NCBI RefSeq assembly: GCF_024298885.1
Contig: NZ_CP101166.1
Location: 3,719,149 to 3,783,148 of the forward strand
DNA from: Haloglomus halophilum
GTDB taxonomy: Archaea > Halobacteriota > Halobacteria > Halobacteriales > Haloarculaceae
Length of the DNA stretch: 64,000 bases
Reading direction: 5' to 3'
Under the pieces are notes generated by a model. The model was not told where the DNA came from. It did no database searches and worked only from the letters and a program-made list of their open reading frames with translations. Below are positions 15,312 to 23,442 of this stretch, piece by piece. The stretch's first letter is position 1; each line of letters starts with the position of its first letter. A program made the position numbers and the translations under genes.

Positions 15312-16949
15312 ATGGTGTGGCGTAACCGCCGTGCTGCCTACTACTTCGCCGCCGTCCTGCTGGTGACGGTCGCGTTCACGCTGACCTACAACGCCGGGAT
15401 GCGGGTGTGGGAGGGCCGGCCCCAGCCGCTGTACCGGTCGGTCGAGGTCGTCTTCCAGACGTTCACCACGACCGGGTACGGCGAGGACGCGCCGTGGGCG
15501 ACGCCACAGATGAACGTCCTCGTGGTCGTGATGCAGCTGACCGGTATCGGACTCATCCTGACGGCCGTCGACGTGTTCGCCGTGCCGTGGATACGGGATG
15601 CGCTGGCCGTCGAGCCCCCCACGGCGGCGCCGGACCTGGCCAACCACGTCGTGGTCTGTGGCTACACGTCGCTCGGCGAGACGTTCCTGGAGGAACTCCG
15701 GAGCCGGAGCCACGACTACGTCATCGTCGAACCCGACCGCGAGGCCGCCGTCGAGTTGCACCGCGAGGAGGTACCGGTCGTCCACGGTGACCCGGAGAGC
15801 CGCGAGACGCTGGAGAACGCGGGGCTGGCCGACGCACGGGCCGTCCTCGTCGACGCGCCGGACGATATCAGTGCCAGCGTCGTCCTGACGGCCCGCGAGG
15901 TCGCGCCCGACGTGGACGTGGTGACGCTCATCGAGGACGCGGACCTCGCCCAGTACCACCGCATCGCGGGCGCCGACGACGTCCTCTCGCCCCGGCAGCT
16001 GCTGGGCCGGAGTCTCGCCGCGCAGGTCCCCACCGCCGTCTCCACGAACGTCGAGGAGGGCGTCGTCATCGGCGAGGACTTCGAACTCGTCGAGGTGGCC
16101 GTCCGCGAGGGGAGCGACCTCGCCGGGCAGTCGTTCCGGGAGGCCCGCATCCGCGACCGGTTCGGCGTGACGGTCATCGGCGCGTGGGTGGACACCGACT
16201 TCCGTATGCCCGTCGACCCCGGGACGATTATCCGGACAGGAACGCGGCTGCTGGTCGCGGGAAGCGAGGCAGAGCTCGACGAACTCCGTAACGCGACGGC
16301 CGCCAGCGTCCGCCCGCTCGCCCCCCAGCACGTCGTCATCGCCGGGCTCGGGCAGACCGGTGTGGCCGCCCGCGAGGCACTGGCCGACACCAACACCCGC
16401 CTGACGGTCCTCGACCGCGAGGACGCCGAGGGCGTGGACGTGGTCGGCGACGCCAGGGAGCCGGACCAGCTCGATGCCGCCGGCATCGGCGAGGCGCAGG
16501 CGTTCGTCCTCACGCTCGGCGATGATACCTCGACCGTGTTCGCGACGCTGGTCGCGCGCGACCGCAACCCGGACCTCGATATCGTCGCCCGCGCCGACGC
16601 GGAGGCCGACGAACCTAAGCTCTACCGGGCCGGCGCGGACTACGTCCAGTCGCTGGCCACCGTCAGCGGCCGGATGATGCTCTCGACCGTCTTCGAGGAC
16701 GAGGAGGTGCTGGGCTACCACCAGCGCATCGAGGTGGTCCAGCTGCCGGCCGGCGACCTCGACGGGCGGACCCTGGCGGATGCCGCCGTGCGCGAAGCGA
16801 CCGGCTGTACCGTCCTCGCGGTGAAGCGCGAGGGCGACACCGTCACCGATATCGACCCACAGGAGTTCGTCTTCGAGCCGACCGACGAGGTGGTCGTCGC
16901 CGGAACGGACGCGAGCGTCGAGCGGTTCGAGGCCCGCTTCCACGACTGA
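15312..16949 (+). CDS. Two-helix potassium channel with two TrkA (RCK) modules
   Basis: 545 residues. Two membrane helices (about 11-30 and 66-90) flank the potassium selectivity filter TTTGYG at 52-57. Then come a TrkA-N domain starting HVVVCGYTSLGE (about 110-225), a TrkA-C domain (about 235-320), a second TrkA-N starting HVVIAGLGQTGV and a second TrkA-C to the end. Both Rossmann glycine motifs are intact, so nucleotide sensing is likely. It probably mediates K+ flux, which in haloarchaea balances cytoplasmic salt. It is a full-length MthK/TrkA-type channel. Confidence 0.88.
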   Translation: MVWRNRRAAYYFAAVLLVTVAFTLTYNAGMRVWEGRPQPLYRSVEVVFQTFTTTGYGEDAPWATPQMNVLVVVMQLTGIGLILTAVDVFAVPWIRDALAVEPPTAAPDLANHVVVCGYTSLGETFLEELRSRSHDYVIVEPDREAAVELHREEVPVVHGDPESRETLENAGLADARAVLVDAPDDISASVVLTAREVAPDVDVVTLIEDADLAQYHRIAGADDVLSPRQLLGRSLAAQVPTAVSTNVEEGVVIGEDFELVEVAVREGSDLAGQSFREARIRDRFGVTVIGAWVDTDFRMPVDPGTIIRTGTRLLVAGSEAELDELRNATAASVRPLAPQHVVIAGLGQTGVAAREALADTNTRLTVLDREDAEGVDVVGDAREPDQLDAAGIGEAQAFVLTLGDDTSTVFATLVARDRNPDLDIVARADAEADEPKLYRAGADYVQSLATVSGRMMLSTVFEDEEVLGYHQRIEVVQLPAGDLDGRTLADAAVREATGCTVLAVKREGDTVTDIDPQEFVFEPTDEVVVAGTDASVERFEARFHD

Positions 16950-17032
16950 GGCCGGTCGTCGTCACGGCCTCGACCCGGTCGCCCATCCCCGCCAACCACG
17001 CCGTTCAAACACCCACCGCCCGCATCGCCGGT

Positions 17033-18058
17033 ATGACCGAAGACGCCCCAGAGGACGACGCACACGAAGAGCCACCCCGCGAGGAGTTCAGCCACGACCC
17101 AGTCGACCACGTCGACGTGCGCGCCGGGATGAGCGTCGCCGACCTCGTCGCCGAGTACGGCGACGCCGGAATCGGCGCGGCGGACCTCCACGAGGCCGTC
17201 GACGTGACCGCAGAGCTGTTCGACGACGACGTGACGACGCTGGTGGGGCTGGCGGGCGCGATGGTGCCGGCGGGGATGCGGGCGCTGGTCGCCGACCTGA
17301 TCCGGGATGGCCACATCGACGCGCTCGTGACGACGGGCGCGAACCTGACCCACGACGCCATCGAGGCCATCGGCGGGAAGCACCACCACGGCCGGGTCCA
17401 CGCGCCCGACCGCACGGAGCGCGAGCACGACGAGCAGCTCCGCGACGAGGGCGTCGACCGCATCTACAACGTCTACCTCCCGCAGGAGCATTTCGCGGCG
17501 TTCGAGGAGCACCTCCGCGAGGAGGTGTTCCCGGAGCTGGGCGAGGAGGTCGTCTCCATCGCCGCGTTCACCGACGCACTCGGCGCGGCGAACGCCCGCG
17601 TGAACGACGCGGACGACGTGGACGAGGACGCCGGCATCGCGGCGGCCGCCCACGAACACGACGTACCCATCTACGTCCCGGCGGTGCAGGACTCCGTACT
17701 GGGGCTCCAGGCGTGGCTCCACTCGCAGGTGTCGGGCTTCTCGCTCGACGCGCTCTCGGATATGAGTGACCTGAACGACCTCGCGTACGAGGCCGACGAG
17801 ACGGGCGCGCTCGTCGTCGGCGGCGGCGTCCCGAAGAACTACGTCCTCCAGACGATGCTCGTCACGCCGGGCGCGTACGACTACGCCGTCCAGCTGACGA
17901 TGGACCCGCCACAGACCGGCGGCCTCTCCGGTGCGACGCTGGACGAGGCCCGGTCGTGGGGGAAACTGGAGAAGGAGGCCCGGAACGTCTCCGTCTACGC
18001 GGACGCGACCATCACGCTCCCGCTGGTCGTGGCGGGCGCGCTGGACCGGCTGGAGTGA
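17033..18058 (+). CDS. dys: Deoxyhypusine synthase
   Basis: 341 residues. It matches the family along its length: LVGLAGAMVPAGMRALVADLI, TGANLTHDAIEAIGG, PVPA-like IYVPAVQDSVLG, and GGGVPKNY with the catalytic Lys at 268, followed by SGATLDEARSWGKL and YADATITLPL. It transfers the aminobutyl group of spermidine (or agmatine in archaea) to a lysine of aIF5A. The acidic first 25 residues are a halophile extension. Single gene with spacing that permits its own promoter. Confidence 0.95.
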   Translation: MTEDAPEDDAHEEPPREEFSHDPVDHVDVRAGMSVADLVAEYGDAGIGAADLHEAVDVTAELFDDDVTTLVGLAGAMVPAGMRALVADLIRDGHIDALVTTGANLTHDAIEAIGGKHHHGRVHAPDRTEREHDEQLRDEGVDRIYNVYLPQEHFAAFEEHLREEVFPELGEEVVSIAAFTDALGAANARVNDADDVDEDAGIAAAAHEHDVPIYVPAVQDSVLGLQAWLHSQVSGFSLDALSDMSDLNDLAYEADETGALVVGGGVPKNYVLQTMLVTPGAYDYAVQLTMDPPQTGGLSGATLDEARSWGKLEKEARNVSVYADATITLPLVVAGALDRLE

Positions 18059-18113
18059 CCGGGCAGGCACCCACTGGCGGCGGGCCGTTTCGAGCGTCGA
18101 ATCCGACTCCGCC

Positions 18114-18119
18114 TTTATC
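18114..18119 (+). promoter_or_regulatory. TATA box for the first ArlD/E-domain gene
   Basis: TTTATC is 29-34 nt before the ATG at 18148, consistent with a leaderless or nearly leaderless transcript. Confidence 0.55.
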
Positions 18120-18147
18120 AACCGAGGACACCCATCCTCGCGATAGC

Positions 18148-18858
18148 ATGCAGTTGAGCCCCCAGGAGTACGACCTGATGGAGCTCCGACAGGTCGCGCG
18201 GCCGGCGGCGGATGGGACGGAGCCGCCTCCGGAGGACCGGCCGGAGGGACAGGGGAGAGAGCATCGAGCCGACGGTGGGGCCGCCGTCGCTGGCGGGCCG
18301 GACCCGTGGGGGGAGACGGGGCCGCAGCAGCCGGATGCGACGCCACCGGGGGCGACGAACCGGTCGCCGGAGCACGGCGAGCGGTCGGTGGCGGGCGAGG
18401 AGCAGTACACGGGCGAGGTCCCGGTCCACCTCCGGGCCTCGGATGGGCGGACGACCCACGGGACCGCGACCCGCCGACGCGAGAGGGCCGGGCGCGAGCC
18501 GCCGGCCCGTAGCCGGGCACCGCACAACGGCCGGCCGGAACTCGCGTCCGCGGCACTCACCGGCGCGGCCTCGCAGGAACGGCCGTACCTGCGCTCTCTC
18601 CCGGGCGGAGCGGCGACCGAGTTGCTGATCTTCCGGTGGCTGGAGGGCCTCGTCGAACGGGCCGGGAGCCAGGGCGCACACGACGCGCTGGAGTACTACC
18701 GGGCCATCGACTGGCTGACCGAGGACGCGGCTGCGAACCTGCAGGACTACCTCGGTGGCCTGCCCGACCCGGCCGGCGACCCGCCCGGGCTGACGACCGA
18801 GGACCATCGCACGAGCCTCGAGTTCCTCGTCCACATCGCCGGGCATCACGGGGACTGA
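18148..18858 (+). CDS. ArlD/E (FlaD/E)-domain protein with long linker
   Basis: 236 residues. The start LSPQEYDLMELRQV matches the start of the protein at 24694-25080 (NPLEYDVEELREL). Residues about 145-206 match the archaellum accessory FlaD/E pattern: PYLRSLPGGAATE, WLEGLVERAG, ALEYYRAIDWLTEDA, LQDYLGG. Between the two lies an insert of over 100 residues, rich in Pro, Gly, Arg and Glu, expected to be disordered. It lies outside any archaellum operon. A role as a motor or polar adaptor can only be inferred. It has its own TATA box. Confidence 0.75.
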   Translation: MQLSPQEYDLMELRQVARPAADGTEPPPEDRPEGQGREHRADGGAAVAGGPDPWGETGPQQPDATPPGATNRSPEHGERSVAGEEQYTGEVPVHLRASDGRTTHGTATRRRERAGREPPARSRAPHNGRPELASAALTGAASQERPYLRSLPGGAATELLIFRWLEGLVERAGSQGAHDALEYYRAIDWLTEDAAANLQDYLGGLPDPAGDPPGLTTEDHRTSLEFLVHIAGHHGD

Positions 18859-18859
18859 C

Positions 18860-18898
18860 GCGGTCCGTTGGAGCGGGTGACCGTCCCGCTGCGACCGC
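18860..18898. terminator. Nested hairpin between convergent genes
   Basis: An outer stem GCGGTC/GACCGC encloses an inner stem AGCGGG/CCCGCT with a 7-base loop. It starts 2 bases after the stop of the ArlD/E-domain gene and ends just before the stop of the convergent lipoprotein gene. Likely a transcription-end structure, though no T-tract follows. Confidence 0.45.
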
Positions 18899-18900
18899 CG

Positions 18901-20553
18901 TCAGGCCACGCCTTCGCCCGGTTCACCCGGGGTGACGGTCGGGGCCCCCGACCAGGTTCCGTTGGCGAGGGTCCGGACGATCTCAAGGTCGCGCTCCATC
19001 CGCTCGGCTCCGAGTGCCTGCTTCTCGCGGGCGAAGTAGTCCGCGAACCGGTCGAACCGCGCGCGATACACCGGGGACACCTGCAGGTCGAGCGAGCGCT
19101 GTTCCCACTCGCTGCCGCCGGTCGCCGTGAGTGCCGGAATCCCGTCGCCCTCGGCGGGTGTGGTCGGTCCACGGCCGGCCGCCTTCCGCCGTTCGTAGGC
19201 CGCCCACGACCGCCCGAGTTCGGCGTAACGCGCCAGCGCGACCGCCTTCCGGACGCCCGTGGTGGCGAAGAACTCCGGCTCACGGTCCCGGAGGTCGACC
19301 GTCCGGGTCGTCCGGTGACGCTCCCCGTCACGGGTCCGGTAGGTGGCCACCAGTGTCGCCCGCTTCGGGCCGTCGCCGGTCGGTTCCAGCTCGACGAGGG
19401 TCACGCTCCCCTCGGTCCGGTTCCCCTCGCGCCGCGACGGGAACAGCGTGTTCACGTGCATCACCTCGCCGCTCGTCGCGTTGGCGTCCGGCGTGCCGTG
19501 GACCCGGGCCACGTCCATCCCGTCGGACTGCACCTGCACCCGGAGGTCGAAGACGAGCGGCGTCACCATGTACTGGAACCCCTCGTCCATGCGCTCCCGG
19601 AAGGCCTCGGCCGAGCGGACGGTGTAGTGGTTCGCCCCCTCGACGGCGTTGAGCTGCTCGACCAGCCCCGAGTTGAAGTCGACGCCGACCCCGACGAAGG
19701 TGGAGTGTATCCCGTTCGCGGCGTGGCCGCCGAGTCGCTCCTCCAGGGCCCGCTCGTCGGTCTGCCCGGTGTTGGGCATCGCGTCCGTGACGTAGACGAT
19801 GCGGGTAGCGCGGTCGCTCTCGGGGTCGGCCCGTCGTTTCGCCATCTCGACCGCGGTCTGCATCCCGGCGTCGAGGTTCGTCCCACCGTCGGCCCGGAGC
19901 GAGTCGACCCGGTCGGTCAGACGAGCCTGTCCGGTCTCGTCGACGCGCTGTAGCTCCTGGACCACCCGCGCGGAGTCGTCGTAGGCGACGATGCCGACCC
20001 GGTCGCTCGCGTTCAGTCGAGCGGTCATCGCCGTGACCGCCTGCTTCGCGGCCTGCATCTTCCGCACCGTCTCCGGGTTCCCGTCCGAGGGTGTGCCCTC
20101 ATCGCCGTCGTAGTAGTACCGGCGCATCTCGTTGGACATCGAACTCGAGGTGTCCACCACCACGACCAGGTTCAGTTTCGGGCGCTCGAACGCGGCCTGT
20201 GAGATGCCGGAGTTCAGCCCGACGGTCGTGAAGTACTCGGTCTCGTTGGAGAGCGGGTCACGGCTCACCGCGGGCGATGCCGAGGGGCAGAACGTCCGGT
20301 CGCAGCTCCCGTTCCCGGTATCGAAGTAGTAGTCGTGGTAGAGCCCGGCGGCGGTCATGTCCGTCGGCTGGGGGACGTAGCCCGCGTCGATGTTCTCGCG
20401 GAAGGCGTGAGCGTCCTGTGCGCCGCCCGCGGCGAGCCCGACGCTTCCCCCGCCGTTCGCGGCGAACCCGCCCCCATCCGGGCCTCCCATCCCGGAGCAG
20501 CCAGCGGTCACCAGCAGTGCAGCCGTCGCCACCGCGAGGGCCATCCGACGCAT
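18901..20553 (-). CDS. von Willebrand factor A-domain lipoprotein
   Basis: 550 residues. A short signal ends in a lipobox, LLVTAGC, with the lipid Cys at 19. A Gly-rich spacer and a region with two Cys (CDRTFC) follow. The VWA domain starts at LVVVVDTSSSMSNE and has the MIDAS residues DxSxS, a Thr in GGTNLDAG and Asp in VTDAMPN. The C-terminal part is a beta-rich region and a helical tail. It resembles secreted VWA proteins related to YfbK-type proteins and probably binds a partner at the cell surface in a metal-dependent way. Alternate start three codons downstream is possible. Confidence 0.82.
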   Translation of the reverse strand: MRRMALAVATAALLVTAGCSGMGGPDGGGFAANGGGSVGLAAGGAQDAHAFRENIDAGYVPQPTDMTAAGLYHDYYFDTGNGSCDRTFCPSASPAVSRDPLSNETEYFTTVGLNSGISQAAFERPKLNLVVVVDTSSSMSNEMRRYYYDGDEGTPSDGNPETVRKMQAAKQAVTAMTARLNASDRVGIVAYDDSARVVQELQRVDETGQARLTDRVDSLRADGGTNLDAGMQTAVEMAKRRADPESDRATRIVYVTDAMPNTGQTDERALEERLGGHAANGIHSTFVGVGVDFNSGLVEQLNAVEGANHYTVRSAEAFRERMDEGFQYMVTPLVFDLRVQVQSDGMDVARVHGTPDANATSGEVMHVNTLFPSRREGNRTEGSVTLVELEPTGDGPKRATLVATYRTRDGERHRTTRTVDLRDREPEFFATTGVRKAVALARYAELGRSWAAYERRKAAGRGPTTPAEGDGIPALTATGGSEWEQRSLDLQVSPVYRARFDRFADYFAREKQALGAERMERDLEIVRTLANGTWSGAPTVTPGEPGEGVA

Positions 20554-20714
20554 GATACCAGAACGTGTGTGTCTCTGCCACATGTAGGCGACGTAGCATC
20601 AAAGGCGGATTTGAGCGACCGGCCGGGCCCGGTAGCGGCCCGATACGGGACTGCATCGCAGGTTTCGGGCCTGTCGTCACAACTATCACTTGGGTTCCCC
20701 TACCCCCGACCGCC

Positions 20715-21023
20715 ATGAGTGCGAACGACGACAACGACCCTGTGGAGGAGCTGACACAGATGTTCGAGGACGGCCCCTTCTCGGACCTGCTCGAGGACAC
20801 CGACATCGACCCGGAGGACTTCGTGCAGGACCTCATCGACGCGGCCGACGAGACCAACACCGCGCTCGAGGACCTGTTCATCGAGTTCAACGAGTCGAGT
20901 CCCTTCCCCGGGAGCGACCTCCTGGCGGAACTGGGCGAGGAGACCCAGCAGACCCGCAAGGAGCTGCTGGACATGTTCCGCGACGCGGCCGAGGAGATGG
21001 GTGACCGCGGCAGCCGGAACTGA
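20715..21023 (+). CDS. Small, very acidic helical protein
   Basis: 102 residues, strongly acidic, without membrane segments; predicted mostly helical with heptad-like hydrophobic spacing (LLEDTDIDPEDFVQDLIDAA). A similar gene follows on the same strand after 117 bases. No family recognised. Coding is supported by the codon pattern (G/C at third positions) and the neighbouring paralogue-like gene. Confidence 0.6.
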   Translation: MSANDDNDPVEELTQMFEDGPFSDLLEDTDIDPEDFVQDLIDAADETNTALEDLFIEFNESSPFPGSDLLAELGEETQQTRKELLDMFRDAAEEMGDRGSRN

Positions 21024-21140
21024 CCATCTTCAACGGACCGGCCATCACAGGCCGAACGGCGGCTGAACGCATAGAGAGCCCTGTTCTGTACGATAGCCGC
21101 CAAAAATCCCTTGAGTATCACGCGACTTCTCCCGGGTGCA

Positions 21141-21437
21141 ATGAGCAGTCGTTCACAGTCCGACCTGATCGAGGACCTGCAGCAGGAGATCGAGAACACC
21201 AGCGATAGCCTTCAGGACCTGCTCGACCGGGCGAAGTCGGACGGCGGGAGCTCCGGCTCGGCCGTCCAGGACCTGCAACAGCAGGTCCAGGACACGGGTC
21301 AGAACGTCGGACAGATGATCGAGGACGCCTTCCAGTCCAGCGACTCGTCCGGCGAGAACTTCCTCCAGGAGCTCAAGCAGGACATCCAGCAGGAGGGCAA
21401 GGACCTGAAGCAGTCGCTGAAGGAACGGACGAACTGA
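21141..21437 (+). CDS. Small coiled-coil protein
   Basis: 98 residues, Gln/Asp/Ser-rich, with repeated DLQQ.Q/DLL heptads (LIEDLQQEIENTSDSLQDLL, AVQDLQQQVQDTG, LQELKQDIQQEGKDLKQSL) that predict a long coiled coil. Like the gene before it, it has no membrane helix or catalytic motif. The pair may be a structural or gas-vesicle-like accessory type of protein, but that is only a guess. Confidence 0.6.
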   Translation: MSSRSQSDLIEDLQQEIENTSDSLQDLLDRAKSDGGSSGSAVQDLQQQVQDTGQNVGQMIEDAFQSSDSSGENFLQELKQDIQQEGKDLKQSLKERTN

Positions 21438-21469
21438 GCCGCGCCGCGCGGAACCCGCCGACGCTGTTT

Positions 21470-22684
21470 CTATCGCGCGAACAGCGCCCGTCTGTCGACA
21501 TCCAGCCGCAGGAGGAACGGGAGCGTCGCCAGCGCGAGCAGGAGTTCGAGCCCCCCTGCGAGCAGGAACGCCGACTCGAATCCGAACGCGTCCGCGGCGG
21601 TCCCGCCGCCGACGATGCCCACGAGGAAGCCGACGCTGCCGAAGATGTTGAACCCGCCCATCGCCGCACCCCGCTCGCCGCTCCCGGCGAGGTCGGTCAC
21701 CAGGGCCATCGTCGCGGGTGCCATCAAGGCACCCAGGACGCCGACCGTGACCATCGCCGCCGCGACGAACGGGACGCTCGGGGCGAGGCCGACCAGCACC
21801 ACGCCGACCCCGTACAGTGCGGAGCCGGCGACGATCGGCGTGGTGCGGCCGATCCGGTCCGAGAGGACGCCGAAGGGGTACTGGAGGAGGGCGAACGGGA
21901 CGAAGAAGGCCCCGAGCAGGAGTCCCGTGGTCGCGGGGGTTGCCTCGAACGCCGACCGGAAGTAGAGCGTCCCGACGAGCGCGAAGAAGCCCGCCGTCAG
22001 GCGGTCGACGAAACCGAACGCGTACGGGACCGCCAGCGCCGGCGTCCGCTGGAGTCCCGCGACGACCTCACGGAGTGAGTCGCCGTCCCGACCGGTGTCA
22101 TCGGCCGTCGAAGCGCCGGCAGCGGGCTCGCCGACGGCCAGCGCCAGTCCTGCAGCGACGAGCAGGACCCCGGCGGCGACCCACAGCGGGAGCAGGGGAC
22201 TCACGCCGTAGAGCTGCCCACCCAGCGGCGCGCCCAGCGCCGTGCCCGAGCCGATGGCGATACCCGCGGCGCCCATGTTGCGGCCGTGGCCGCCGCCGAG
22301 TTCCATCAGCGCCGTCATCGCCAGCGAGAAGGGCGCGATGGTCGCGGCACCCTGCAGCGCCCGGACCAGGAGTACCACCTCGAACGAGGGGTCGAACAGC
22401 CGCGGGAGGAGCGCGAGTCCGACGTAGCCCAGCGTCCCTCCGAGCGCCCCCGCGACGATGAACGGGACGCGGCGACCGGCGGCGTCGCTGGCGGCGCCCC
22501 AGAGCCCGGCGAACAGGACGAACGCGCTGAACTCGGCCGCGAGGAACCACATGCTCGCGTCGAGGTCGGTGGTCGCGCCCAGCGCCCCCACCAGCCGGTC
22601 GACGCCGGGGTAGAGCAGGACCTGCGCGAGCAGGACGCTGAAGACCACCAGCGCGAGCACGACTCGGGCCCGACGGTCCGGCAT
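21470..22684 (-). CDS. MFS transporter
   Basis: 404 residues with 12 membrane segments and the MFS loop motifs LWGAASDAAGRRVPFI and PFGVLSDRIGRTTPIV. A short acidic loop (STADDTGRDGDSLRE) divides the halves. Starts at the ATG at 22684. It is the fourth-fifth helix-rich carrier in the window, but it does not group closely with the others by eye. Substrate unknown. Confidence 0.82.
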   Translation of the reverse strand: MPDRRARVVLALVVFSVLLAQVLLYPGVDRLVGALGATTDLDASMWFLAAEFSAFVLFAGLWGAASDAAGRRVPFIVAGALGGTLGYVGLALLPRLFDPSFEVVLLVRALQGAATIAPFSLAMTALMELGGGHGRNMGAAGIAIGSGTALGAPLGGQLYGVSPLLPLWVAAGVLLVAAGLALAVGEPAAGASTADDTGRDGDSLREVVAGLQRTPALAVPYAFGFVDRLTAGFFALVGTLYFRSAFEATPATTGLLLGAFFVPFALLQYPFGVLSDRIGRTTPIVAGSALYGVGVVLVGLAPSVPFVAAAMVTVGVLGALMAPATMALVTDLAGSGERGAAMGGFNIFGSVGFLVGIVGGGTAADAFGFESAFLLAGGLELLLALATLPFLLRLDVDRRALFAR

Positions 22685-22822
22685 CGACTACCCCTAACCG
22701 GGCCCGATACATCCCTCTTTCCTGCGCCTCCGGAGGGCCCTTCTTGCTCCCGCAGGGCTGCGAGGGGTCCACCCAGCGGGTCGTGGGCTTCTTTGCGGCC
22801 GGCGGGCTGTCCCCGACGACGG

Positions 22823-23395
22823 ATGCGATTCGACTTCACCGAGCCCGAACGGGTGTTCGAAGCCCTCGACCGGGGCCGGAACCGGGACCGGGATCCGGGC
22901 CCCGACGCCGATGACCACCGGTACCGGGCGACCGTCGAGACGGCGCTGCCGTCGTTCCCCGACGGGCTGGACCACCTCTCCTGCCGCGTCGTCGACCGCA
23001 CGGGCGACGGGGAACCGGTCCACCGGTTCGGTGTGACGCCGGTGATGACCACGCCGCTCGTACACACCTTCGACCTCCCGCTGTCCCGCGTCCGGGCGTA
23101 CGATCACCGAGTACGGGTCCTCGGTGTCGGACACGGGCGAACGCCGACGGCCGCGCTCCGGTCGCTCCGGCATCGGGGACTCGTGGTCCAGCTGGAACTG
23201 CGGCACGAGTCCGGCGGGTTCGAGCCGCTCCTCTGGGCGACCGACACGCAGGTCTACATGGAGGGTGTCTCGGGGTACGACATCCACCGGGAGCCGGATA
23301 TCGTCGACAAGGGTGTGCAGGCGAGGCTGCTGAGTCGGGGTGAGGAGTTCGTCCGCGCGGACGAGGCGTCGGACCGGAACAGCACCGAAGGATAG
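22823..23395 (+). CDS. Hypothetical protein
   Basis: 190 residues, soluble, with an Arg/Asp-rich patch (RGRNRDRDPGPDADDH) and an otherwise beta-rich composition. No signal, membrane helix, metal motif or known domain is visible. It starts with MRFDFTEPERVFEAL. It diverges from the MFS gene and converges on the actin-like gene. Function not recognised. Confidence 0.6.
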   Translation: MRFDFTEPERVFEALDRGRNRDRDPGPDADDHRYRATVETALPSFPDGLDHLSCRVVDRTGDGEPVHRFGVTPVMTTPLVHTFDLPLSRVRAYDHRVRVLGVGHGRTPTAALRSLRHRGLVVQLELRHESGGFEPLLWATDTQVYMEGVSGYDIHREPDIVDKGVQARLLSRGEEFVRADEASDRNSTEG

Positions 23396-23442
23396 CTGCC
23401 CGTCCGCAGCAGCATCGTGCCTGGGATGGCGTGTCGGCGGAG

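Noticed and set aside
15114-16943. Minus-strand frame of 609 codons opposite the potassium channel
   Set aside because: Opposite a gene with full motifs; no recognisable domain in the antisense product.
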